Below are positions 28,490 through 36,153 of a stretch of 64,000 bases of DNA, piece by piece. Location of the stretch: positions 248,001 to 312,000 of the forward strand of contig NZ_JAHTKI010000001.1 in assembly GCF_019145475.1 (NCBI RefSeq), written 5' to 3'. Every line of letters begins with the position of its first letter. Position 1 is the first letter of the stretch. The position numbers and the translations under genes are program-made. This stretch comes from Pseudomonas botevensis. Lineage in GTDB: Bacteria > Pseudomonadota > Gammaproteobacteria > Pseudomonadales > Pseudomonadaceae. The notes under the pieces were generated by a model that had not been told where the DNA came from, did not search any database, and was given only the letters and a program-made list of their open reading frames with translations.

Positions 28490-28894
28490 TTGAAAGGATT
28501 TTCGCTGTTTTCAGCTTTGTGTTTTTCATATTGTGCATTTGCAGGCAACGCACGAGAGCCGGTCGTCGATATATACAAAGCCGATGTCGCTCAAGTTTCC
28601 GGAAAGCTGGTCCGTTATTACCAAACATTCGATAGCCCCTGCGTCAATATTCAGATTCTCAAGCCTGGGGGACAGGGGATTGCGAGCGACTCGATGGAGT
28701 TCTGCGACATTGAAGGCAAGAATTTTAACAACGGCTTCACCGATGTCTCATTGGATAGGGCCACGTTTTCCGACACCGAATTGCAGTTGACCTTCAAGCT
28801 GATGTCGTTGGTTGGAGTGAATGAAACTACCGAATTATGCAAATTCCGCGTTGATGGTGAACATCTCGCTGAACCTGAATGTACGGCGCAGTAA
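28490..28894 (+). CDS. Small exported protein, unrecognised
   Basis: A 134-residue protein with a TTG start at 28490 behind a GGAGTGGGTGAG ribosome site. Signal peptide of about 18 residues (KGFSLFSALCFSYCAFAG). The mature protein has four cysteines (in SPCVNI, MEFCDIE, ELCKFRV and PECTAQ), consistent with two disulfides in the periplasm, and looks beta-rich. It is in line with other exported genes on the same strand. Function unknown. Confidence 0.65.
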   Translation: MKGFSLFSALCFSYCAFAGNAREPVVDIYKADVAQVSGKLVRYYQTFDSPCVNIQILKPGGQGIASDSMEFCDIEGKNFNNGFTDVSLDRATFSDTELQLTFKLMSLVGVNETTELCKFRVDGEHLAEPECTAQ

Positions 28895-28939
28895 GGGTCG
28901 TGCATGTACATCGCTCAGCCACGCCATCGGAGAGTCAAA

Positions 28940-29467
28940 GTGAAAGTCGTTCCCCTGTTGTTCCTGGCGTTGACGTGGGCGTTGTCCGCAAGCGCAGCTC
29001 CAACCGGTGTCAGTACAAGCCATACAATGCCCACCGCTATGGTTGCTGCACTCACGAAGGAAAACCAAATGCCTGCCGAGAGTTTTCGCGCCATTGCAGA
29101 TGGCGTGGTGAGCTGGAGCGGGGGAACGATGGCTGCCGTGGTGATTGAGGATCCGAATGGCATTTGCGCGATTTACAGGTATCAAGACGGCCGGTTGGAT
29201 CTGCCTTTTGACGGCGTGCCCTGTAAGTTTCTGGGGCCATCCATGCTGATGTCGGATAGAAAAACTGCTTTGCCCGATGTCGTGTTCGCCGTCGAGTTGT
29301 TCGTCCCCAACCGGGGTGGGATGGCCAAGCACAAGGTCGCGTTTTATTACGATGCCGAGAAGAACGCTTATTGCGAGAGTCAGTCGCTTGCGAGTTGGTA
29401 TCTGTCGGGAAATCGGGCGCTAGCTCCTGATCTTCATGATGGGCAGTGTGTAGCGGGATCGGAATAG
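28940..29467 (+). CDS. Small exported protein, unrecognised
   Basis: A 175-residue protein. GTG at 28940 gives a clean signal peptide (MKVVPLLFLALTWALSASAA) with GGAGAG just upstream; an in-frame ATG at 28904 would put charged residues before it and is unlikely. The mature part has cysteines in GICAIY, VPCKF, YCESQ and GQCVAG, again suggesting periplasmic disulfides. Part of the run of exported genes behind the T6SS effector. I do not recognise a family. Confidence 0.65.
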   Translation: MKVVPLLFLALTWALSASAAPTGVSTSHTMPTAMVAALTKENQMPAESFRAIADGVVSWSGGTMAAVVIEDPNGICAIYRYQDGRLDLPFDGVPCKFLGPSMLMSDRKTALPDVVFAVELFVPNRGGMAKHKVAFYYDAEKNAYCESQSLASWYLSGNRALAPDLHDGQCVAGSE

Positions 29468-29584
29468 GCCCGGCCCCGAAAAACGTAAAGCTTTGCTCAG
29501 CACCTATTGGGAAATGAACCTACCCAAGCAATGCGTCAGCCGGTTCGCCAAACGCAAAGCCTGAATGACTCAAGGAAGAACACA

Positions 29585-30949
29585 GTGAAACGTTTTGTTT
29601 TGACCCTGCTGGCCGTGCTGCTGCCTGTTTCAGCAGTGTACGCGCAGGATGACTGCAGCCATGTCACATCAAGCCTGGAAATGGTGCCCTGCTCGGAGGC
29701 GGCGAAGAAGGCTGCCGATACGCAGCTGAACGTCAGCTATAAGCAATTGATGGCGCGGCTTGAGTCTGATTATCGAGCGGATCCGGCATTGGGCGCGGAG
29801 TACGCGGCGAAGGTCAAAGAGTCGCAACGTGCATGGCTGAAATTGCGCGATGCGAACTGCCCTTTGGAAGCATTCGAGATCGAGACGGGGATGCCGGCGC
29901 ATGTGTTCGCGGTTAATTCGTGCATCGCCAGAATGAGTCGCGAGCGCTCGGCGTATCTGGACAAGATCGTCCCTGTTCTTGCATCCGACAAGAGCACTTC
30001 GACGGCGCCGGCCGACGGCGCTTGTCCTTCGGAGGAATTCCCTGCTTTCCTGACAGCGTTTTCCGCCAGCGGTGAATCACAGCGCCGTCTCACTGTGATG
30101 ACAGTCAAATCGCTTGTGTTGAAGCCGGTTGCAGGCAAGGACCGTAGTACCTTTGAGCCTTCGACCTCGGGCGTCAGCGGAGCTTCTTTCACCTATCCGC
30201 TGATGGCCGCCATCACACCTGGCAAGACACCTGGAGTCGAGATTGAAGAGGTCGATGACAGTCACGTCGATGTGGTCGATAAACGGGCGGGCAATAGTAA
30301 TGTAAAAATCTTCAATTTCTCTCGTCAGGCGTGCTGGGTGCTTGAAGGCGTTGAAGACTGGTCGATCAGCGAGAAGGATCTTGTCGCAACACGTAACCCG
30401 GCAATGAGCCGTGCCGAGAACTTCTGTGATCAACGTGCCGAGGCTTTGGGAGGGCTGGGTTCGCTTGAGCAATACCGTCTGACTGCGGAATTGTTAGAAG
30501 CGTCCCTGGAAAATTATGTCTGTGCGGCTGAGTCGGGTGATCCAGAGGCGAGCCTGTCAGCGGCGAGCTTGAGTCTTTCGCAGATGGCGTCTCAGTTGGA
30601 AACCAGCAAGGTTGAAGCGTTGTTCAAAGCGGCTTCGAAAATACCGAGTGGTGCGTTGGGCTACGCCACGTTTCTTTGTTCAGGAAACTCCACCGACTAT
30701 AACGGTCCTTGCCTTCATCCCAAGCAGGCAGAAGAGCAGGTCATTCGGGCGATTACCATGGGCTCCAAGGAAGCGATGTTTTATCTGGCATCTACCCTTG
30801 AGGGGGGCGAGTTGGGAACGAAGGATATGTCCCGGGCGTTAGCCTGTTATCAAATGGCGGCTGACAAAGGTTATCGGTCGGGCGTCGACAGTGTGGCGCG
30901 ATTGAAGTCGCAAATTCCAGAGCCGATCAAGGCGAGCCATTGCATTTGA
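29585..30949 (+). CDS. Exported LprI-domain protein with C-terminal Sel1-like repeats
   Basis: A 454-residue protein; GTG at 29585 begins a signal peptide (MKRFVLTLLAVLLPVSAVYA). Residues ~24-115 form an LprI/DUF1311 domain: EMVPCSEAAKKAADTQLN, then KESQRAWLKLRDANC and a third cysteine in VNSCIARMS. A middle beta region follows, and residues ~355-445 contain Sel1/TPR-like helices (GSKEAMFYLAST, ALACYQMAADKGY). It is the second lysozyme-inhibitor-type domain in this run. Sel1 repeats suggest protein binding. Whether it inhibits T6SS muramidases is untested inference. Confidence 0.72.
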   Translation: MKRFVLTLLAVLLPVSAVYAQDDCSHVTSSLEMVPCSEAAKKAADTQLNVSYKQLMARLESDYRADPALGAEYAAKVKESQRAWLKLRDANCPLEAFEIETGMPAHVFAVNSCIARMSRERSAYLDKIVPVLASDKSTSTAPADGACPSEEFPAFLTAFSASGESQRRLTVMTVKSLVLKPVAGKDRSTFEPSTSGVSGASFTYPLMAAITPGKTPGVEIEEVDDSHVDVVDKRAGNSNVKIFNFSRQACWVLEGVEDWSISEKDLVATRNPAMSRAENFCDQRAEALGGLGSLEQYRLTAELLEASLENYVCAAESGDPEASLSAASLSLSQMASQLETSKVEALFKAASKIPSGALGYATFLCSGNSTDYNGPCLHPKQAEEQVIRAITMGSKEAMFYLASTLEGGELGTKDMSRALACYQMAADKGYRSGVDSVARLKSQIPEPIKASHCI

Positions 30950-31007
30950 AACTCGGAGCGCGGATGTGTCGCGATTCTTTGCCGTTAAATTCCAAGTGAG
31001 TGGAACT

Positions 31008-31760
31008 GTGCCTGACTTGTCGATTCCGGGTTTCGTGAGAGCTCGATATCTGCGGGTATTGCTGATCAGCGTTGCTGCTTTCGCGCAGACCAGTCATACC
31101 GCCGCAAATGTTGCATCGGTGGGCAATGCGTCGGGTCAGTCGCGGATCGCGCAAGGCCCAACCGAAGCTGCGGTCGACATGACACCTTGTCGGTTCTCAA
31201 TGACGCTCTCGAAAGATCAATGGCTGCAGTTCAATACGCCTGATCTGGTATTCATTGCGGCCAAACAACTGCCTGAAACCACTAACGCCCCGCGTTTATC
31301 GCAGGCTCAGACCTCGTCTGGTTATGAGTGGAATTTCGAAAAGCCCACAAACCTGAGCCAACCTTGGTTCGGTGTCATGTGTGAAAGCGCCAACAACTTT
31401 TCCGCGCTCACCACTCAGAAGCCGCAGCTTGATGACACGATCGAGTTGCAACTTGTGCGAGAGAGCAACGACCGTAAATGCCCGGCAACCCTGACCGATC
31501 ATGGTTGGGAGCCGACGTCGCTGGCGGGGCCAAAAAACAGATACACCTTTGAGGCATTAGGTGGGGAGAAGTCTTCGGGGTTCATCTTCGGTTTCCATGA
31601 CAAGTCACGACGTCACATCACCCGCGTTGCTTTCTGCCTGCTGCGTGGCGAAAGCGTGTTGATCGGCTCTGCGGAATCAGGCTCGGCCACCCCGTTGGCG
31701 ATCAGCGCCGAAGGATTTGAACAAATCAAAACAGCGGTGCGCAGCATGGCTTTTGAGTAA
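31008..31760 (+). CDS. Exported protein, unrecognised
   Basis: About 250 residues from GTG 31008; a GTG at 30966 is also in frame. A hydrophobic stretch (YLRVLLISVAAFAQTSHTA) near residues 12-30 looks like a signal peptide. The mature part carries cysteines in TPCRFS, VMCESA, RKCPAT and AFCLLR and has alternating hydrophobic patterns of a beta protein. No domain recognised. It follows the LprI-Sel1 gene on the same strand. Confidence 0.6.
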   Translation: MPDLSIPGFVRARYLRVLLISVAAFAQTSHTAANVASVGNASGQSRIAQGPTEAAVDMTPCRFSMTLSKDQWLQFNTPDLVFIAAKQLPETTNAPRLSQAQTSSGYEWNFEKPTNLSQPWFGVMCESANNFSALTTQKPQLDDTIELQLVRESNDRKCPATLTDHGWEPTSLAGPKNRYTFEALGGEKSSGFIFGFHDKSRRHITRVAFCLLRGESVLIGSAESGSATPLAISAEGFEQIKTAVRSMAFE

Positions 31761-31788
31761 GTCTGCAAAGACCGAACGGAGTTACAGC

Positions 31789-32048
31789 GTGAAAGGATGT
31801 TCAGTTCTACTCGGTGGCCTCTTGGCCATTGTCACGTCCGTGGCTTTTGCCGCTGACCCGGACTTCAAGGATTACACCGTCACCTCAGTGTTCATCGGCA
31901 TCAATCACGAACCGATGCCGCAAGAACACAATAACCCGATTATGGATAACGGACGTGAGCAGGCAATCGGTTGAAAAACCGTTACCGGGATCGTTACTAC
32001 GAGTTTTTGAACAACGAGTTCCGGCTGCTGACGTTCAAGGATTTGTGA
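31789..32048 (+). pseudogene. Small exported protein, apparently frameshifted
   Basis: GTG at 31789 starts a 61-residue frame with a clear signal peptide (MKGCSVLLGGLLAIVTSVAFA) ending at a TGA at 31972-31974. A second frame, open from 31959 to the stop at 32046-32048, reads on with a plausible protein tail (NRYRDRYYEFLNNEFRLL, then TFKDL). The junction is at a run of five A. A one-base indel would join both into one exported protein of about 85 residues. Either a recent mutation or a sequencing error; a genuine 61-residue gene cannot be excluded. Confidence 0.5.
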
Positions 32049-32076
32049 TCGCCGCCGTTTGATTAAGGATGATTGG

Positions 32077-32454
32077 ATGAACCGCTTTTCCATTCGGCCC
32101 ATGCTGAGTGCACTTCTACTTTTGCCCCTCCTCTACGCCATTCCGGCAAGTGCCGAAGCAGGGAGTTGCTACGGCTATCTCACCGAAATGGTCAGGAGCA
32201 GCAACTTCCCGTTTCGTTATGTCGGGAAGGACAAGGTCAACCTGCTGATTGATGAAGACGACGGTGAAATGGTGCGAGCCAAGTTGCTCTTTGATACGGA
32301 CGGCACCGGCACCATCGGCTGGATCAAATACACCCCGGCCACTCGGGTGTTGCTCAATACCTCGGCTGAACTGGAAGAGCCGGTGGAACTGTCATTCGAT
32401 GCCAAATTTGCCGATGGCTACGCAAAGTGCCTGGCTGGACAACAGACCGGTTAA
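32077..32454 (+). CDS. Small exported protein, unrecognised
   Basis: A 125-residue protein; ATG at 32077 follows an AAGGATGATTGG site, preferred over 32059. Signal peptide to about residue 26 (LSALLLLPLLYAIPASAEA). The mature part is short, acidic and beta-like, with two cysteines (GSCYGYL and YAKCLAG), again compatible with one disulfide. Located 19 bp before the next gene, so probably co-transcribed with it. Confidence 0.62.
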   Translation: MNRFSIRPMLSALLLLPLLYAIPASAEAGSCYGYLTEMVRSSNFPFRYVGKDKVNLLIDEDDGEMVRAKLLFDTDGTGTIGWIKYTPATRVLLNTSAELEEPVELSFDAKFADGYAKCLAGQQTG

Positions 32455-32473
32455 CGGCAAAAGGGAGTTTTCC

Positions 32474-33340
32474 ATGAAGCAGCATCTTCTCGCTCGCAGC
32501 CCTAAGTGGGTATTGATGATCGGCGGTCTGTTCAGCGCTATGAGCGCCTTTGCCGAGGACCCGCCAATAGTCGGTTTCAACGGGAACACGGTGTCGTTTT
32601 GGGCGAAAGAATGGACGATGCCCGGTGTGGATTCGGCGACTGCATGGTTCTCCGCCAATGGCAAAACCTTTCCGCTCTTTGGCGCCGATATTGGCGCCGA
32701 TGGGCACTCCAATATGCTCAGCCCTGACAAGAAAACCTTGCTGCTCGACCCGGTGATCTTCGGCATGTTGTCGGAGGAAAACGGTGAAGAGAAGCTAGTG
32801 TTGCAACAGCATTGCGCGGTGATCTCCATGGAGACCGGTTGTGTGCTGGCTGATCGTTGGGCCACTTTTTGTGTCGGCCAGTGGAAGGGCAATCAATGGG
32901 TTGCCGAAGGCGGCGATGTGCTCACTCCCGCACTGGAAACTAGGTCCCCAAAGGAGTTGCTGAAACATGTCTCAAGTAACGAGCCGGCGCAGTCCCGCGC
33001 AGAGTCCATCGAATGGGGCCTGGTCTTTTTAAGTCCAGAGTCCTACATGGCGTGTCATCCCCCGGCGCAAAATGTTCAGGCCTATAACGACTGGGGCTTT
33101 TACCTGGCAGAGGGCGGCAAAGATGAGCTGGCACTGAAGTTTTATCGAGGCGTTGAGGCCGTTGGTAAACGCACAGTGTTGATGTTGAACATCGCCGATT
33201 CACTCTGGCGCCTTGATCGCAAAGACGAAGCGCAGCGCTATTACGGCCAGTACCGCGATGCGATGAGCGCCGAGGGCAAGGCGCGGAAAATACCTCAACG
33301 CGTAGTTGAGCGATCCGTCATTCAGGGAATGAAAAATTGA
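32474..33340 (+). CDS. Exported protein with C-terminal TPR-like helices
   Basis: A 288-residue protein; ATG 32474 with AGGGAG upstream. Signal peptide about residues 1-27 (cleavage after MSAFA). The N-terminal half is beta-rich with cysteines in QHCAV, GCVLAD and FCVGQW. Residues ~205-275 look like TPR helices (AYNDWGFYLAEGG, ALKFYRGVEAVG, LWRLDRKDEAQRYYGQY). Family unrecognised; the combination of an exported beta domain plus solenoid helices parallels the LprI-Sel1 protein three genes earlier. Confidence 0.65.
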   Translation: MKQHLLARSPKWVLMIGGLFSAMSAFAEDPPIVGFNGNTVSFWAKEWTMPGVDSATAWFSANGKTFPLFGADIGADGHSNMLSPDKKTLLLDPVIFGMLSEENGEEKLVLQQHCAVISMETGCVLADRWATFCVGQWKGNQWVAEGGDVLTPALETRSPKELLKHVSSNEPAQSRAESIEWGLVFLSPESYMACHPPAQNVQAYNDWGFYLAEGGKDELALKFYRGVEAVGKRTVLMLNIADSLWRLDRKDEAQRYYGQYRDAMSAEGKARKIPQRVVERSVIQGMKN

Positions 33341-33441
33341 ACATGTTTGTGCGTTTTATCGCGTTGAGTATCGATTTGTTCGTGGGCAATGCTGGCGGCT
33401 GGAAGAAGTGATGGATTACTCACTTTGAAACAGGTGGCAAG

Positions 33442-34542
33442 GTGAAAAGATTAGGTTTGATCGCGTTATTCCTGTGTTCCTTCTCTGCGGTGGCGGGGCC
33501 GATGTTCCCGTCTCTCAAATCGTGCAGGGACGCTGACAGCGACTGCGCGCTGGCGCTGAACGACAACTTTCTGGTGGACGCCCACTCCGGGCAGCGTCTC
33601 TCCGAGATGGCGGAGCCGGCAGGAGTGATGAGTAGTTTCTGGCTGTATCGAGATGGAGACCGGTACATCCTGGAGAACGAAAACTACTCACAGTCGAAGT
33701 CGCGTCGTTGGCTGGTTTTTACCTATGACAACGGCAGGGTGGTGCTCGACGGCGCATATGTTTTTTCTATTCACATAGCCGAAACGAGGGCGTATTGGCA
33801 TGGCTACGACTGTCGAGGTGATGCCAAGCCGTTCGCCGTGCCAACGAAAGACTCGTTCAGTGAGGTCGCTTTGGAGGAGTTGTGCGGGGACGCCGAAGGC
33901 TGGGTCGTCTCGGGCGGGGATGCCAAGGTGCCGGTGTCGGCCAAAGGGCTGACCGTCAGTGTTCCCGTTTATCACTCCCGCAACCGCGATGGTTCAGCGA
34001 CGTACCTGTTTACTGAAAGCGATGTTCCGGATCTTTCGAAGCTGGTTTGCCTGTCCAACTGTGCTGATATCGCGAAAACGCCGGAGCGCGTTTCGAATGA
34101 GGCGGCGCCATTGAGGTGGGGGCAGGAAGGAACGTTGTGCTCGGATGACGAGGACATTTACTTCAGTTGCCCGCTGCAGGGCGGCAAGACGGTTTCTGTT
34201 TGTGCGCAGGGAAACAACAAGCCCACGGCCGGTTCTGTTCAGTACCGTTACGGTGTGCCGGGGAACATCGAGCTGGTCTACCCGAAGAATGCTTTGCCGC
34301 CCAAGGGCAAATTCTTCGTTGTGGATGCGTCGGAAGGCAGCGTGAACCTGAACATCATCAAGTTCAAAAGTGGTGCTTATACCTACCTCGTTAACCAGGC
34401 CTTCGTGAGTTTTCTGACGGTGCTCAAGGACGACAAAGTTGTTTTTCGGCAACGATGCGGCGCAGGGAGTTATTCCTCCATAAACCGGGCGGCGCTCCAA
34501 GGGTTGGAGTCTCGCCCGAAAAACGCAGAGGACTTTCGCTAA
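33442..34542 (+). CDS. Exported protein, unrecognised, last of the periplasmic gene run
   Basis: A 366-residue protein starting GTG at 33442 with AAGG upstream. Signal peptide about 18 residues (MKRLGLIALFLCSFSAVAG). Many cysteines (for example KSCRDADSDCAL, LVCLSNCADI, TLCSDDEDIYFSCPL), indicating several disulfides. The segment around residues 230-255 (LCSDDEDIYFSC, then GKTVSVCAQGN) recurs in small Pseudomonas exported proteins as I remember, but I cannot name a family. A hairpin terminator follows directly, closing the transcription unit. Confidence 0.65.
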   Translation: MKRLGLIALFLCSFSAVAGPMFPSLKSCRDADSDCALALNDNFLVDAHSGQRLSEMAEPAGVMSSFWLYRDGDRYILENENYSQSKSRRWLVFTYDNGRVVLDGAYVFSIHIAETRAYWHGYDCRGDAKPFAVPTKDSFSEVALEELCGDAEGWVVSGGDAKVPVSAKGLTVSVPVYHSRNRDGSATYLFTESDVPDLSKLVCLSNCADIAKTPERVSNEAAPLRWGQEGTLCSDDEDIYFSCPLQGGKTVSVCAQGNNKPTAGSVQYRYGVPGNIELVYPKNALPPKGKFFVVDASEGSVNLNIIKFKSGAYTYLVNQAFVSFLTVLKDDKVVFRQRCGAGSYSSINRAALQGLESRPKNAEDFR

Positions 34543-34561
34543 TTGTTGCTGAGGAACAGGA

Positions 34562-34589
34562 AAGGGGACTCAACGTCCCCTTCTTTTTA
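34562..34589 (+). terminator. Rho-independent terminator, convergent
   Basis: GGGGAC-loop-GTCCCC stem followed by TTCTTTTT. It ends the exported-gene run on the + strand and, by its symmetric AAAGG side, may also serve the convergent gene ending at 34597. Confidence 0.85.
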
Positions 34590-34596
34590 TCGTCGA

Positions 34597-34974
34597 TCAA
34601 CCCGGCATATGCCGCATCTCCCGCTCTTCCTGATAATCCAGCGCACCTTCAACCATCAACCGCGCGCCGTCGGCCATTCGGCTCAGTGCCAGGGCGACGG
34701 AGCGGCGGGTGCCGTCGAGGTCGTCGGCCAGGTCGGCGGCGATGGCGCTGATGGAAAGCAGGTCCTGGGAGGCGTTGGACATCAGGGCTTCGGCGTCGTG
34801 GTCGGCGGAGAGGGTGAAGAGGGCGCCTTTGTGTTTTGGGCGGGATGGTTGGTTGTAGGGCTTGAAATGGTGGTCGAGGGCGCGTTCGGCCGCGTCGTGG
34901 AATTTCTTCGAGTCGGGGGATTCGTAGGGGGAGGTTTCTGGGACTTCAGGAGGGTTGGGTGTTGGTTTGATCAT
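34597..34974 (-). CDS. DUF6124-type small Pseudomonas protein
   Basis: A 125-residue cytoplasmic protein with a proline-rich N-terminus (MIKPTPNPPEVPETSP), a middle with DAAERALDHHF, and a helical C-terminal part (ASQDLLSISAIAADLADDLDG, length reduced here) typical of small DUF6124/DUF3077-like proteins found in Pseudomonas. Function unknown. It has a long and apparently structured upstream region (34975-35230). The name is from memory of the family pattern, so moderately sure. Confidence 0.75.
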   Translation of the reverse strand: MIKPTPNPPEVPETSPYESPDSKKFHDAAERALDHHFKPYNQPSRPKHKGALFTLSADHDAEALMSNASQDLLSISAIAADLADDLDGTRRSVALALSRMADGARLMVEGALDYQEEREMRHMPG

Positions 34975-35230
34975 TGGAATACACCGATTGAGGAGCTAAC
35001 ACCCATTCGCTCGCACTTCGAATGAGGTGGCAGCTGTGTATAGGTGTGCAAGACCGGCAATCGGCAAACCGGCAGATCCGAAGATCTCCCACACACAGCC
35101 GCCATAACGATTCGCGAGCATAAGAAAACGCTTGGTGAATAGCTATAACCGATAGTGTGCCGATGCGGACTTGCACGTCCGTATCACCGATTTTGCGGTG
35201 ACGGAAAGAGGTTATCGATGAACCCCAAGC
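34975..35230 (-). other. Candidate structured leader of the DUF6124-type gene
   Basis: No convincing protein is encoded here, although a minus-strand frame is open from 35176 to 34946. The minus strand shows several hairpins: GGAC/GTCC around a TTGCAC loop (35166-35179), CACCG/CGGTG around ATTTTG (35186-35201), and complementary GCCGGTTTGCC/GGCAATCGGC-like elements near 35055-35075. I recall similar text upstream of paralogous genes in Pseudomonas. A conserved 5' untranslated RNA is possible. Confidence 0.3.
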
Positions 35231-35292
35231 ACGCCTAGTTCATGGACAGCACCGCAGTTTGAAGGACATTTCCCAAGGGTTTGCGAGGTAGA

Positions 35293-35332
35293 GGATCAAA
35301 AGATCGCAGCCTTCGGCAGCTCCTACAGGAAT
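35293..35332. repeat. REP-like repeat
   Basis: The stretch GATCGCAGCCTTCGGCAGCTCC with flanks is a common intergenic repeat in fluorescent pseudomonads. It contains the short palindrome GCAGCC-TTC-GGCAGC-like core. No gene content. Confidence 0.5.
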
Positions 35333-35365
35333 GTGTTTCTTCAGGTGTAGGACGGGGGGATGGTG

Positions 35366-35418
35366 TGACGCGGAGCGTCACGGGATGCATTCCCACGCCG
35401 AGCGTGGGAACGATCAGG
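35366..35418. repeat. Double-hairpin intergenic repeat
   Basis: Two adjacent palindromes, TGACGC-GGA-GCGTCA and TTCCCACGC-CGA-GCGTGGGAA, separated by CGGGATGCA. This arrangement is a frequent REP-type element of Pseudomonas intergenic regions. The space from 35231 to 35559 otherwise holds nothing I can identify. Confidence 0.6.
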
Positions 35419-35559
35419 CTCAAGGGTTGGGAAGCGTGACTTGGTGGTCATCATGCGAGAAAAGACCTGCATCGTCTTCTATCAACCCAAGATAGTGGCG
35501 AATCCGTCCGAATCCCTTACACTCCCCCAGCCGTTCATTTTCCTTTTGAGGCTGTGCGC

Positions 35560-35943
35560 ATGAAATTTCGTTTTCTTCTGTGGATGCTGGGTCTGTTGAT
35601 GGGCAAGGCCAGTCGGACCAATCCGGCGTTCCAGCAGCAGTTGGGTGACAAGGAGCTGGTGTTTCAGCTACAGACCCTGGACGGCAAGGTGGCGCGGCAT
35701 TTCCGGGTGAAGGATCAGCGGATTACCAGCCAGTCTGGCGTGTATCCCGAGCCGGCGTTTGCCATTGCCTTCAAGGATGCAGCGTTTGGTTTTGCCACGA
35801 TGCAGGCGAAGAACAAGCAACTGGCGTTCATGCAGGGGATTCAGGACAAGACGATCCAGATCAAGGGCAACCCGGCGCTGGTGATGTGGTTTCAGGGGCT
35901 GACCAAGTATTTGAAGCCGAAGAAGGCCAAGCCCAAGGCCTGA
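35560..35943 (+). CDS. SCP2 sterol-binding-like small protein
   Basis: A 127-residue protein; ATG 35560 is preferred over the GTG two codons earlier. After a short hydrophobic N-terminus (FLLWMLGLLMG) it has an SCP2-like pattern: LVFQLQTLDGKVARHFRV, FAIAFKDAAFGFATMQ, IQIKGNPALVMWFQGLTK. SCP2-like domains bind lipids or sterol-like ligands; in bacteria such small stand-alone proteins are mostly uncharacterised. Monocistronic, with a terminator 37 bp downstream. Confidence 0.72.
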   Translation: MKFRFLLWMLGLLMGKASRTNPAFQQQLGDKELVFQLQTLDGKVARHFRVKDQRITSQSGVYPEPAFAIAFKDAAFGFATMQAKNKQLAFMQGIQDKTIQIKGNPALVMWFQGLTKYLKPKKAKPKA

Positions 35944-35977
35944 ATCAAGTTCGAACAAGGCCAGTATTCGAATGATG

Positions 35978-36005
35978 GAAGGGGACCCAAGGTCCCCTTT
36001 TTCAT
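35978..36005 (+). terminator. Rho-independent terminator
   Basis: AAGGGGACC-CAA-GGTCCCCTT stem followed by TTT, directly behind the SCP2-like gene. Confidence 0.85.
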
Positions 36006-36053
36006 GCGTGCGAAACTCCCTCGACAGCCGGTTTTCCACTCTGGATGGATACA

Positions 36054-36075
36054 CACCTGTCAGATCTGACAGGTG
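36054..36075. promoter_or_regulatory. Perfect 22-bp palindrome, candidate operator
   Basis: Two half sites CACCTGTCAGA and its exact complement meet without spacer about 80 bp before the delta-60-repeat gene. There is no T-run, so it is not a terminator; symmetry and place suggest a dimeric regulator binding site. Confidence 0.5.
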
Positions 36076-36153
36076 CCAGCTCCGGGTTATTGGTGTTCCA
36101 TCAGCGTGGTGTCCTGCAGTGGAGGACTTCTGACACTCATGGAGAGCACGACG

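Noticed and set aside
34946-35176. Minus-strand frame of 76 codons upstream of the DUF6124-type gene
   Set aside because: It overlaps the start of that gene, has odd composition (many C, S, R) and lies in hairpin-rich DNA. A leader RNA is more likely.
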